Assembly (NCBI GenBank): GCA_026419785.1
Contig: JAODTK010005398.1
Coordinates: forward strand, 62,001-126,000
Length of the DNA: 64,000 bases
From: Sclerodactyla briareus
Lineage: Eukaryota > Echinodermata > Holothuroidea > Dendrochirotida > Sclerodactylidae
Reading direction: 5' to 3'
Position 1 is the stretch's first letter; every line of letters begins with the position of its first letter. The notes below the pieces were generated by a model, which saw only the letters and a program-made list of their open reading frames with translations, did no database searches and was not told where the DNA came from. Positions 24,101-35,499 of the stretch are shown piece by piece. Both the position numbers and the translations under genes were made by a program.

Positions 24101-25116
24101 GTCTAAAGGAATTCTTTCTTATCGGTGTTCATCCTAGGCTCGACGAACCTTAGGTCTTGTGGGCGTATCCAATGATCCCCCAACGACTGTTCTGCACCGG
24201 CTGGAAAAACACTATTATACTGCTCAAACTGCGACATTCCACTGACCCCCGGCTTTACAGCGGGTCACTCCTAATGTTTGGGGACGGGCGACTCGATATT
24301 TAAAAATTTGCAGACACGAGGGACAGAGTTTCCCCAGAAAACTCTAAACAAAAGAATATTCAACTTCTTATAAGAAAAGTAGTAAACAGCTGTTTTGTAA
24401 TTGTTCGGTGCTACATATGTAAATTAAAGCTCATTCGGTTTTAGACAGTTACCAAATAAGCTGTTTATAATTGTAGTTTGTAACACACTGGAAGGATTTG
24501 ATTCATACGACACTGGACTCATAATCGTTTATGGACTGACCAGCTCCATTCTGTCAATTTTCTCTAAACTCGAAATATTGGGGTACTTGCTCTTTTAATT
24601 ACCGTAAAAGGGGAAGCCTCACTGGCAAACAAGGAAATTTGCAGTTATAGAAAAAGAAATTATGCATGTTATGTATTCATATTTGACATTATTAAGTTAT
24701 CAAAGTTTCCTAAAACTGTAATTACAACTTGAGAGGAACAACGGTAGGTTATGGTGGCTATAAAAGTCTTGATATCAGTAGTCCGCTATTGTTGACGGTC
24801 CTAGCCGTAGTAATCAGTTTATTGTCAGATCTTAAGCTCTTCTTTCAAGGCGGGATTCTATTCATGCACGCAAATGACTTTCATGAGCTCTTCTATTCGG
24901 GGCAAAGTGAGTAAGTCTTAATCCCAAGAGACATGTGGCCCCCAGAGGACCGTCGCAGTGTCGGCTGTGTAACCTACCAATGGTCGGCATGCCTTAGGTC
25001 TCGGCATTTACGTCTATTGATAGCGCGGGGAATTAAAAGTGCCGGTTCCGATGCTTTATCATCGAAGATCGATATAATCAGCTCGTCAATAGGCCACAAA
25101 AACCGCAGGAGCATGA
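21179..25116. other. Interior between the inverted repeats, no gene seen
   Basis: About 3.9 kb lies between the two inverted copies. I found no transposase, reverse transcriptase or other protein domain. A G tract occurs near 21,717-21,735 and again near 23,798. A tRNA-derived remnant lies at 23,285-23,362. Local GC is higher at 21,100-21,450 and 24,930-25,116, next to the repeats, than in the middle. Confidence 0.4.
23285..23362 (-). repeat. tRNA-derived remnant
   Basis: On the minus strand the segment reads GTGGCCTAGCAGTTACGGCG, which is very close to a tRNA box-A region, then CTGGACC, and ends with GCGGGTTCTGTCCC in the position of box B. The distance between the boxes fits a tRNA. The T-loop is degraded and the acceptor stem does not pair well, so a SINE head or tRNA pseudogene is more likely than a working tRNA. 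Confidence 0.55.
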
Positions 25117-25244
25117 CTTCATCGAGCGATGCTTTTTTCATCGGATTTTAACACTAGAGAAACGTCAAGAACATCGGATAGTTCGCCGCAATCCTCGAAG
25201 AAACGCCGGAAATAGTCGGAGCTGGTCAACCTCGACGAGTCTGT
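25117..25244. repeat. Right copy of a diverged inverted repeat (partner 21,055-21,178)
   Basis: This is the inverted partner of the left copy. The block at 25,224-25,244 pairs with 21,055-21,075 at 19 of 21 bases, and CTTCATCG..CGATGCTTTTTTCATCGG at 25,117-25,144 pairs with 21,148-21,178. The intervening 80 bp align only loosely. It may be the end of an old DNA transposon or simply a second, oppositely inserted copy of a dispersed repeat. Confidence 0.55.
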
Positions 25245-27302
25245 ACGTAACTACTAAGACAGTTGGGAGACTGTGAATATTGCTCGGGAAAAATCAAATC
25301 GCAATCAGGGAATCATTCATAGACAGTTTCGAGGAAGCAATAAACAGTGCGCAAGATCGTGATACGTGGCGGATGTTGATCAGTGAGCATGTCGGATAGA
25401 AGAGACTCAACCTACTACTACTACTACTACATTAATTTCAGGCCCTTTTTTTTGTAAGAAACTATGTTGGGATGAGGCACCTCATATGTCTGAACACTAC
25501 CGGACCGGTACATAAAATACCTGCGCATAGGGCGCAACAATTTTGAATATAGGCCTAGAGCAGCAGAATTCACTCATGACACATGACCATTTAGGATTTT
25601 AGGTCATAATGCATTTGTTCGTCATCTTCATCAAAATACTCTCCAAAGCGCCTGTTCGGTATTTGATGGAAATTGAAACTGCTGCATCTGAAACTGCTCT
25701 GGATATGTCGGATACAGTGTCAGCGAAATAGCAGTCGGGCTCAAAAAATGGGGGGGGTGCTTTGGTCCCCCCCCCCCCCGAAAAAAGTATTGGGGAATGC
25801 CATCCCCTCCCCCACTCTCCCATGATCGCCGCCTTGTTTTGAATGGTGTTCAGTATAGACAAAAAATTGACAAATATTTGCTACTCGTTATTGACTTAAA
25901 ATAAAATTATATTAGGCCTAGGCTAGGCCTAACTAAGGTAGGCCGCTGTGCGTAGTAACTCCTATAGTAATAGTAATTAAAGGACAACGCAGAATTATAA
26001 AGAGGCTTGTTTATTATATTAGCTGGAGAACAACCGAAATGCGTCAGTCCAATCCTGAAGTTTATACGAGTTTCCGTTACGGAGTTACAGTCCTTTGAAG
26101 TTTGTGCATGTGATGCATAAGATCGAAAAGCTTCCCAGTTGTCCCAAGCTTGCAGTTGTGTCCTTTAGTTTGACAATAACAGCAATAACTTTAGTACTGT
26201 AGCCGACATAATAACATAACAACGCAGTGTCAGTGAACGAATCCATAATCAACATAAACTTACCCCTAATACTTGGCCTCAACTACAGAAGCCAAGCCCG
26301 GTTCGTAATGAATAGGTTTCCGAGACGAATAGTTTCTCATTCATTTTCGTCAGTCTCTCAATTCCATGATAGCACTGTCTGAAAGTGAAACTGAAAGTTG
26401 AAACAATTGCCAGACCCCATCATGACAATAACTGTCAATTTGTGTAGGGTTATCAATTCAGCTACTTATGTTAGTTTTCTGTGCATTGTAATATTCGAGA
26501 ACACGAAGACTGAAGGTCACGGTACAAATTTGAATCGATTGCCTAATGAATTTAAAATTATTATTACATATCAACTATTACTACAAGAAGGCTAGGCTGC
26601 TAGTAACATGGGACATTCAAAAGTTGTCGTCCAATAATGTATTTGGCACGTCGATTAATATAAACAATTACTAGATGTTCATTCTTGTTTTGTATGGCAA
26701 AGAACATATCCTTGCCTCGAGCTAGTTTGAATTTTCTTTCATCATCGAGGATGATTAGATAGTTGTTCGAAATATGCAGTCATGGAACTTCCAGTGTGTT
26801 TTTCAATAACACACGAATTTTAGCTCCGTAAATGCCGAATGTTAGCAGAATATGACCTGAAAATATGTATTTAAACTTGTCACTGTCCTTATCCATCGTT
26901 AGAAACAATGACGACACGTAAACTCTAACAGTTAATCTTTTCTTTCCTAGTAGAGTTCCGAGTATAGTATGATATCAATAGACGATTCCCCAAATTTGGA
27001 ATTTCAATGACGTCGTGAATGATAGAATCCCATTCTTCTTCCGCTCAAAATATGAATAATCATTTTTTTTCTATTATTTGAAACCTAACTTTTCATTTAG
27101 AATGCTTGTTGATTGTTGTTATCCGTGTTAGTAAGCATGCATTTACCCAATAGGCATATAAAAAATATTTATATTTCACACGTTGAGTCAGTGTTGCCAG
27201 ACTTCTTTAGCTCGAAAGACTCAGTTCAGTGTTTGCATATAGGGCTGATGCGTAGTCCATCATTATAGCACGGCGGCTCTATCATGCGATCGTAATGAAT
27301 TT
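25245..27302. other. Unassigned DNA with a CTA microsatellite
   Basis: A short (CTA)n tract spans about 25,411-25,431. Opposed G and C runs near 25,751 and 25,768 could form a GC hairpin. No coding exon is supported. An IRF/ISRE-like GAAA cluster is listed separately at 26,381. Confidence 0.45.
26381..26404 (+). promoter_or_regulatory. ISRE-like GAAA cluster (sequence match only)
   Basis: Four GAAA words occur in 24 bases, spaced GAAAgtGAAActGAAAgttGAAAC. The first three have the two-base spacing of interferon regulatory factor sites (GAAANNGAAA). IRF family genes exist in several invertebrate deuterostomes, so a site is conceivable. No gene start is identified nearby, and the match may be chance. 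Confidence 0.25.
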
Positions 27303-27610
27303 TGTATCTTGAAATGATTGATTATTCTCCAAAATACTCGCAAGTAGCCTCGACTGTATGGAACGCAAAAGGGCAATGAATTTTGTTGTTGTCTTCGGTG
27401 TCGTTCTTGTCTTTTGGCGTTGTTGTCGTCTTTTGGCGTTATTGTCTTTAGTGCTGTGTTGTCTTTTGGCGTTGTTGTTGTCTTTTGGTGTTTTTGTCTT
27501 TAGCGCTGCTGCCCTTTTAGCGCTGTTGCCCTTTTGGCGTTGTTGTTGTCTTTTGGCGTTGTTGTCTTTAACGCTATTGTTGTCTTTTGCGTTGTTGTCT
27601 TCAGCAGAGC
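27303..27610 (+). repeat. Left arm of the foldback element
   Basis: The leader spans about 27,303-27,382 and contains about 28 bases absent from the right arm. The tandem section runs from 27,383 to about 27,605. Most units are GTTGTTGTCTTTTGGC, with interspersed variants containing TCTTTAGCGCTG. A cysteine- and leucine-rich open frame runs through it but is an effect of the repeat. Confidence 0.75.
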
Positions 27611-27785
27611 TGATGGCGCACTTCAATTATTTAATCAGTCCACGCTATCGCGGGCAACACGAACATGGTCATGGAGCTATGCCGTGTGCGCTCGACTATA
27701 GCCTGTTGAAACCATGGAGCTATTATATTAACTGGAGAGGCAACGCGCTCAATATATTGTAGCAATTTGAAAATGTCCCCCACTC

Positions 27786-27966
27786 CGGACTGACACGCGA
27801 TCACCCTCGAGTGCGTTAAAGTGTCTGACCATCTACGGTATGAGCTACTCTACCGGGGACAAATTGACGCAGAATTTCCCTGGACACGGACTGACACGCG
27901 GATTACATTTTCGTTCGTGAAATTGTTTGATCAACTACGGTCTGTGTTACTCTTTCGGGACATTTT
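27786..27966 (+). repeat. 101-bp direct duplication in the foldback core
   Basis: CGGACTGACACGCG at 27,786 recurs at 27,887. The matching continues with CTACGGTATGAGCTACTC versus CTACGGTCTGTGTTACTC and then CCGGGGAC versus TCGGGAC. It is a two-copy tandem repeat inside the unique core of the element. Confidence 0.7.
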
Positions 27967-28582
27967 CAGGTAGCGCGTCTGAAGACAATGGAAACTGCGC
28001 GTACTGCCATTTTACACACCGGCGTCAGCCCAGCATAGGGCCGTTAGCGTTAAATTGCCGGGCCTAGGTTGAAACCGGCGTTTGATTTTGTTCACCTTGT
28101 ATCAGCGTATCCTCATATTTGCAGGATGACCCTTTAACCAATCGGTGATTTGCCTAAACAAAACGCCTGCGCGACTTCGTTCCGGTCGCTGTCGAGCTGA
28201 ATCATGGGCGGGACTATTGAGCGGTGCGACGTCAACATTAATTGCGCAATCGGACATTTGGAAATGTTTAGACAACCTCCAACTAAGTTTTGGCATACGT
28301 TAAATGAATATTTCTTTTTCATTTCCCTATTTGAAGGATTCATATTTTTCCGAACTCGTGCGGCGATATCAAAACTGAACAAACCGCAATACGCCTGCGC
28401 ATAGCTAAAACAGTCGCTTCGGTTCATTTAGGCTTCAAATGCATTAAATGCATCATTCTTCAGTAAATTATCATTTTCGGTATTGTGAAAGTTATTGAAT
28501 GTCTTCTGTAAATATTTATGACCAAAATATGGGGCGATCTTCGCGGAATCTATTCAGGGTTGCTCCCATCCATATCAAGCCA

Positions 28583-28900
28583 ACAACAACGCCAAAAGAC
28601 AACAACAGCGCTGAAGACAACAACGCCAAAAGACAACAACAACGCCAAAAGACACAACGCCAAAAGACGACACAGCGCCAAAAGACAACAACAGCTCTAA
28701 AGACAACAACGCCAAAAGACAACAACAACGCCAAAAGACAACAACAACGCCAAAAGACAACAACAACGCCAAAAGACAACAACAACGCCAAAAGGACAAC
28801 AACAACTCCAAAAGACAACAACGACACCGAAGACAACACAAAACTCATTGCCATGCATTTTGGCGTTCCTTACGACTGGAGGTCAATCATTCATGATATC
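28583..28900 (-). repeat. Right arm of the foldback element
   Basis: The array spans 28,583-28,838 with GCCAAAAGACAACAACAAC units. Successive GCC positions at 28,749, 28,768 and 28,787 give a 19-bp period, and a 16-bp form lacks one AAC. The outer CGACACCGAAGAC unit (28,822-28,834), CTCATTGCC and GCGTTCC mirror the left arm. A Lys/Gln/Arg/Thr-rich open frame crosses the array and is not a gene. Confidence 0.75.
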
Positions 28901-29377
28901 TATTAGCCTGGTCAGTGTTGTACGGCGTCAAGGTCCGCTAATTCCGCCACCCGCAAATACGAGGTCGATGCATCACCACCCGAGGCCAAGACCGAAGCCG
29001 ATGCCGGGACCCCATGCTAAAAACATCTCTGAATTTCGCATTTCCCACATCCAGGGCTCACATGTGGAAGCCCCGGAGAGAAATTGTTTTGTTTTTTTAA
29101 TAATAAAAAAAAAAAAGATAAAATAAAGTAAAAAGGGGGGGGGACTTTCTTCATGCTTCGCTAAGTAGTTTACCAGTTCAGATTTTCGAAGTTTAAAATC
29201 GAATGAAACTCGGCCACGAAGGGGGGCGAGCTGTGTTAAATATGGGGGGGCGGACATATGAGGTTAGCACCATCTGAGTGGAGCGCCACGATGGGTTGGC
29301 GCGGAGCGGCCAATAATTTTTTTCGTTCTACAGAGGCCCCCAGATTTCAGGAAAACCGGTACTTCCCGTGCCATATG
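28901..29377. other. Unassigned DNA, part of a dispersed GCGCGGAGCG repeat
   Basis: A G-rich tract near 29,136 and another near 29,245 lead into GGTTGGCGCGGAGCGGCCAA at about 29,294. That phrase resembles GGTTGGCGCGGAGCGTACCG at about 33,991 and the GCGC blocks near 30,070 and 32,150. No gene was seen. Confidence 0.45.
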
Positions 29378-29675
29378 CAGTAAGTAACATCCCTGAAATT
29401 GGCAATAAATTCCCGAAATTTTTATTTCAAGGAACATTATTGAAGGAACGTTGGAGGAACGATCAGTATGGTAGTAAGCAACGTCCCTGAAATTGGCAAT
29501 AATTTCCAGAAATTATATTCAAGAAATCTTCTTGGAGGAACTGTTCGATGTTTTTCCTGCAATTCGGGTAACCAATCAAAATCAAAATTGGCAATAAATT
29601 GCAAAACTTTATATTTCAAGGAGCGTTCCTAGATGAACTGATCGAGGTATAATTTTCCTTACAATTCGGGCCCAC
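29378..29675. repeat. Tandem array, about 95-bp unit, three copies
   Basis: GGCAATAA starts at 29,401, 29,495 and 29,590. Each unit continues with ATTCC or ATTTCC, a TATATTTCAAG-like block, GGAACGTT or GAGCGTTCC, GAGGAAC or GATGAAC, GATCG, and a ..TTTTCC..CAATTCGG tail. The copies are strongly diverged and the spacing is steady. Confidence 0.75.
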
Positions 29676-30263
29676 ATCAGTGATTACGCGTAGGGGAAAG
29701 GCAAATTTGAGCCTTAGGAATCCCTTAGAGCCGGAAACGGGGACTTACCGGGTCTTAAATAGAAAATAGTCTTACAGACCTCTTACAGCACGTCAGACTG
29801 GCAAAACCAGCTGAAACAATAAGGATCGAAGTGGACTATCTATAGCTTGGGATATGCGCAGTATGTACGAGAATTGGCAGTGGGTGGGGAGGGCGGGTAA
29901 ACAGAACTAGGTCCCAAAAAAACCAAATTTTCCTTGTGGAATGCCCATGAGTTCACGCACTTGAAAATGGACACGTAGGAGAAAAATCATATTTGAATTA
30001 GAATCTGACAAAGTTTTGTAATACATGGGCCTACTGTGTTATACATGTAACGGAAAAGTTAGAATACAGCGCGCGCAGCGCGAATTTTTTGGCATTTCGG
30101 CCTTCTCAACCTAAAATTTAGGCAATCTGATAAGAAATAAACACTTGTGTTAAGGCCGTACTGTACATATGATTATAGGATTCTTTCACCAGTCCGCAAA
30201 ATATTGGGGGGGGGGACGTATTCCTTCCCTCCACCCAGAAATATTGGGGAGACATGTGCCTCC

Positions 30264-30265
30264 CC

Positions 30266-30296
<31 letters not shown>

Positions 30297-30400
30297 ACCC
30301 CCCCCCCCCCCACCCCCCCCCCCCCCCCCCCCCCACCCCCCCCCCCCCCCACCCCCCCCCCCCCCACCCCCCCCCCCCCCACCCCCCCCCCCCCCCCCCC
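30264..30400. repeat. Long C tract with interspersed A (G-rich on the minus strand)
   Basis: About 135 bases are almost pure C, broken by single A residues at irregular spacing of roughly 10-30 bases. All frames read as proline runs on plus and glycine runs on minus, and those open frames are not genes. Such a tract is prone to length error in sequencing, so its length here should not be trusted. Confidence 0.85.
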
Positions 30401-30676
30401 TCGTGATCGCCGCCCATGTCGTCACTGATTTCTTTTTGTTCCTCTCCAAGAATCCAAACAATGGGGATCGTTACAATCATCCGCCCCCACGTACACCATG
30501 GGACATCATGACGTACATCAAGTCCAGCCAAAAATATTTAGATGTCATATTAATATTATTGTGCATTGAAATTCATGCCAATCGAACTTTGTTTCATGTT
30601 CATAGCTGTTCGGTATAAAGTTCGAATTCTAAAAGATTATTATTTTGTCACTGCTAAGTCAGCAATTTTGCAAATC

Positions 30677-30782
30677 GGCAACATTTGATAACGTCTTATC
30701 TACCAATTTTAAAGAAAAGGCTAAGAAATATGTCTTAAATTTCCCCTTATAATTGGTAGATATGACATCATAAAAAGTTGCC
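30677..30782. repeat. Small inverted repeat (MITE-like hairpin)
   Basis: GGCAAC..TTTGATAACGTC and TATCTACCAATT at 30,677-30,708 are mirrored by AATTGGTAGATA, TGACATCATAAA and GTTGCC at 30,751-30,782. Arms of about 34 bp with few mismatches flank a loop of about 38 bp. The outer flanks also show weak mirrored similarity. It may be a solo miniature transposon or the centre of a larger palindrome. No target duplication was recognised. Confidence 0.65.
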
Positions 30783-33700
30783 AGTTCGCCGAAATCACCA
30801 AATTATATGAAATTTGAGGAAGCCATATCTTCCCAACCGAACATGCTATAACCACGGAACAAAGTGATATTTGAATGATTTTTTATTATCTTTGACATTA
30901 TTACACCAAAAAGAATATTGATTTGGCTGGACTTTGTCAGTTGATATCTTCAGCTGATTGGCTTCTTCAGGCCGCGTTATATTACACCATCACAATCGAT
31001 CTTATATAGATAAATTGTGAGTGGAAACGGAGCTTAATGAGCATGAGTGCAATCAGCCACTGGAAAGGAAGCCGAATAGTAGACAAGACTAGTGAGGCAC
31101 GTGCCTGTGCCGCAGGGCCACACCACAGATATTGCCCTAACCAAATTATAATATTTAAATATCAACAAAAATACCATGATATATCATTGCATCGAAGTCA
31201 TCCACTGCATTGTAATAATGTGCCCTCATGATACGTTAGGGCAGGGCTTGCAGAGTTTTGGACATGCCCTGATAGAGTTAGGCTGATAAAATTAGTCACA
31301 CGCTGCTGGGTATGTCCGTGCTTCCCATCCCTTAAAACAAGGGGGAATCCTGAAACGCCATGCTGTCAAATCATCCAACTCGATCGTGGTGAACCTTTGG
31401 GATCGGGATTTGCTCTGCTCCTAGTCTAGCTCCCCGTGTCCGGCTCTCATTGAACATCTACTGACATGTGACTTGAAATTACTTCCATTTCCGGGCTAAA
31501 CGCAATGAAAAGAAAACAGGGGACTTCGCGATCGTGGGGTTGGGGGTGTCTCACCGCCCCCCCCCCCCAAAAAAAAATGGTCACAGCGAACCTTGCAGTT
31601 GGAATTTTCGAATAACCAGTTGGAAATTTTTTGACAGCTCGTCAGACGTATATTGTGCCACTGAGGCCCATTCCACTTGTATATTTTCCAACTCCAACCA
31701 AAAGGAAGATTTTTTCTTCAATGTTAAAACTGAATACAATTACAACGAAGAATTGTAATATCAAATTTTTTTCAATTTTAATCCAGAATGTGCGAAAATT
31801 TTGCCGGCTCTGCGCGAATTCAATGCTTCTCTCTCCCTTCAATTAACTCGCATCTTTACAACACTGCCGTGAGTAGCTGTGGTATTGTATGGCAGTCAAT
31901 TGTGTCTATTGTATGACAAGATTAGGTTAGGGATTAGATTCGCGTACAACCAAGACGGAAGAAGCTTGTGAAAATCTTCTAATTGACCCTAAAGCCTTAT
32001 ATTACATTAACGGGCTAGTGCAATTGTGTAATTCTTGCATGGGATTAAATATGCAAATAGCATCCTGGAAAGTCCGCTGAAGGCGTAGGCATTCGAGATC
32101 TTTTTTTCCAGATGTGCCGGGGAAACACCCCCCCCCCCCAGAAAAAAAAATCCGCGCTTCGCGCGCTCTGGTGAACAGTAGTATGGAGCAGAAACGTTTG
32201 AACGTTCTGGCCAAAAATTAAAGTCGGGGCAGCGATAGACCGAGACGTGACTAATTTCAACTTTTTTCCACCGATTACAAAAAAAACTTATCACAAACGC
32301 TCCGGTTTGATCTTTGTACATGCACCCAAAACGCCTGGAGAGGTCAATTTCCCGGCCATTTGGGGGCTTGAACAACCAACAAATTTCCGTGCACTCACCA
32401 GCGCCAACCTATTGTGGCGCTCCCGCTCAGATAGTATTCATATGCCCCTGAGAAATGTCCTCTTCCCCTAGTGGCCCCCTCCAGTATACAAATCTGGCAA
32501 CGCCACTGCCTGACTGGCAAATTTTTATGATAACATTCCCTGGAACGCCCAAAATTAGGCCGCGGGTACTATTCCGGTGACCCACTTGAAAAAATCAGCG
32601 AAATTTGTCGGCCCTCAAATTGGAATGGTCGCGTAATGCTATGTTGGCGGTCCGCTGTCGGTAAGAATACACAACCCCCAAGAAGAATTTATTGACTGCC
32701 CAGGGAGCTCCAAATACGTGAAAATGCAACAACCACAAAATATCTGGACGAAGTGAATGCTTTATGTAATATGGCATCAGATTGCATCTAAGGCCACCTG
32801 AAAGTGCAAAAAAATCTCTAAGTGGGAGAGGCCCATGATGGGTACGGGTGGGGCCGGCCGGTCCCTCTTGAAAAGGGACAATCTAAATTCTAAATCTGTG
32901 CTGCCCTCGATTCGATTGGCAGAGAATAATCAACAAGATCAGAGCATCACATCGAACTAGGACCTGTGAAAATTGGAAATTATTTCTGGCAATGGAGTGA
33001 GAGTGTTTTGGATTTTATATTTATTGCACATAACCAAATTCATCTACGGCAACCTGTATGCATAATTTTTGCTAACGGAAGGGGACCCCCTCCCCTTAGA
33101 CCCCTCCCCCATTTCAGACTTCACATCCCACTCACAATTACGTTCCTACGCCACGGATTGTTACTAAGATTCGGCCCTGACGTCCAGTGCTGTCGAGAGT
33201 GCCACCTCAGGCCCGTCTGAATGCACTACAAACAGCACTTTGTATAGTATAGAGGTACAGTTTATGCGTTTGTGTTTAATTTGTGTATCTTACTCGAGCT
33301 TTGATGTCCCGAGTCGCCATCTTCCATACATTAGGTAATAGAGTCTCCACATTCCACCACGAAAAACCCGCTCTCAGATGAGATGGCCCTCAATTGACTC
33401 ACGAAACCCAATATCTGTGACCTCTCAGTCTCCATTTTCATTTTTTTTTAACAAACTTCTTGAAATCAAAATGAGACCCCCCCCCCCACACAAAATGGCA
33501 AAAGTGGGACGCAAAAAAGTCCCTTTCACGATGTGGGGTAGGGTTAGTTTGGAAAAAAAATGATCTAGCCAGTTTGGAATTTTTTACTTCTTTCTTCACC
33601 CCCCCCCCCCCCAATCATATACCCTACTACGGCCCCCTGATCGTTACAAAAAAGAGTTTCACTCCACGCAATCTTGCTTCCAGGTAACAGTTCTCGAAAT

Positions 33701-35499
33701 CGAGGCACCACGCATGTTTTTACTCAGGCTCCACACATTTATATATCCGTTCCTGACTGGGGTGGTGCAACGTTGTGGGAGGGTGAGGCGTCCGGGATCC
33801 CTAACTTATGTCTTTTGCTCATATTATGTCTCTTTCACTAACTGCGTACTGCTCCTACGTATCTTACTGCTTGTTTTTTTTTTTTTTTTTCGCCCCCCCC
33901 CGGTTTCTCCACAGTAGTGACAGGGGGTAGATTTTTGTTTGCAATGGGGGGATGCTTGCTAATGACTACTTTAAGCGAAGCACCACACAGGTTGGCGCGG
34001 AGCGTACCGAAATTTTTGCTTTTCACAACCTCCCCAGACGCCCGGAACGGCACCTGATGGTTTTTTCAGCTGTGTTTACTCGCCCTTCAAGAATGAATTA
34101 TATCTACGATTTGTGATTGTTAACGAGAATTGTTGCATCTTTGAAAGCTATATAACAATTGACATTTAAAATGACTCAAGAACCAGTAAAGTGTGTAAGA
34201 CAACATAACCTGTTATTTTAATGAGGGCAGACCTCACCCACAGTCAAGTCACAGTCAAATACATCCAATTAAAGTGATAGGACGATCAATTTACATGCGC
34301 ATGGGCGTGCGATGGAGCTCCGTTTTAACTCTTCGCAAACACATTTCTTTCTTCTCGTCTCCAGCCCGATAAGAAATGTTTGCGGGCCGTTAGAATGAGT
34401 AGTTCCGTACAATTACACCGCCGTACTGCCCGTATAAGGCCCCGGGATTCCATAGATGCTTGCGAATGTGGAAAATCTCCATTTTCAGCGTGGACTGAGT
34501 CGGGGGCTAGGGTTGAATATGTTCTAGTTAGCAGTTTAGTTTGCAAAGATAGATATTGGTTCACAAAAGCCAAAAATTCATAAATGCAAGGCAACCAACA
34601 CCGAATAAGCGAAACAACCATGTAAACCAATGCGTCTGCGGATGCGTATCCCTGCGATGAATTATGTGGAAAATCTTCCTCAAACAGCAAGCCACGACAA
34701 TATTCATGGGCTTGCTGCCTTTTTATGTCTTTTTGCATACAGTTATAGTGTTTTTTCTCTTCTGACCAACATTCTTTCCGTATATATGCGATTTTCGAAT
34801 CTGCATCTATGGAATCCCCGGCCTAAGACGCTAATAATAATGTCCTTAATTATAACGGAGCGAACGAGCAATTACGAACTGTATAACAACGACCAAGCCG
34901 TGCACATAACTACATTCACGCGGTGGGCGCGGCCCGCGATTTAGCGGTTACTCACATTTCTTGTCTCGTTTGGTTCAAAGTTATCAGGTGGGCATGTGCA
35001 GCGGAACCATGGCACCGCCAGCCGCTCGCGCTCAGGGGAAAAATCGAATCAGATAGGGTAGTTTGGGACTGCGTGGAGGTAAATGCATTTTATTGGCTTG
35101 TTGGGTAACTGATCAGTTACTGAGCTCAGCCTCAACTTATACAAATAATTCGTTGTAATACAGTGGAGAGTCACTTATGAATGAATATCATTGTCACAAA
35201 TAATTATTGGGACTGACAAAACTGGGGGGAATGTTTGTACCGGCCATCCCCCTACCTCAAGGGGGGGGGGGTTAACTCCCCCGCATCCCCCCGCGATTAC
35301 GCCCGTGAAGTATATTACAGTGGCGAGCTAAGAAAATTTAGGGATCATGAGGCCTTCAGCAATATACTTTTGTATGTAGTGGTCTGCTGAAGAGAGTTTG
35401 ATCTGAGATGATGCAGGATCGACCCTTTATACATTCTCCAAGTTTTGTCCTCTGCTGTAAGGCACTAAGCTGATCTATCAACTAATCACTTCCCAGGAA
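30783..35499. other. Unassigned DNA with homopolymer tracts and dispersed GCGC repeats
   Basis: No gene is supported. C or G runs occur near 31,556, 32,128, 33,479, 33,600, 33,891 and 35,262. ATCCGCGCTTCGCGCGCTC at about 32,149 and GGTTGGCGCGGAGCG at about 33,991 resemble each other and 29,294. The minus-strand open frame at 34,325-34,738 (137 codons) has no recognisable domain or flanking splice sites. Confidence 0.45.

Larger units (their letters stand above)
27303..28900. mobile_element. Foldback-like element with tandem-repeat inverted arms
   Basis: The element has two long arms in inverted orientation. Each has an outer leader (AATGATTGA, then GGAACGC.AAAA, GGCAATGA and TTTTGT), then a variant unit with CTTCGGTGTCG, then many copies of a 16-19-bp unit. 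On the plus strand the left arm reads GTTGTTGTCTTTTGGC. The right arm reads its reverse complement, GCCAAAAGACAACAAC. Because the leaders and the first variant units also match, the arms are homologous and not independent microsatellites. The unique core is about 0.97 kb, with no transposase. Foldback elements of Drosophila and TU elements of sea urchins have arms of short tandem repeats. I found no clear target duplication. The copy is non-autonomous as seen. Confidence 0.7.

Noticed and set aside
27358-27762. Cysteine/leucine-rich open frame in the left foldback arm
   Set aside because: Its sequence follows the tandem unit, and its counterpart appears on the other strand of the right arm. 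It is a repeat artefact.
28499-28906. Gln/Arg/Lys/Thr-rich open frame of 135 codons
   Set aside because: It is made of the GCCAAAAGACAACAAC unit and is open in several frames, so it is not a gene.
30118-30618. Proline-run and glycine-run open frames
   Set aside because: They are translations of the long C tract on either strand.
34325-34738. 137-codon minus-strand open frame
   Set aside because: No domain, no splice sites and no codon bias that differs from its surroundings. Plus-strand frames overlap it.
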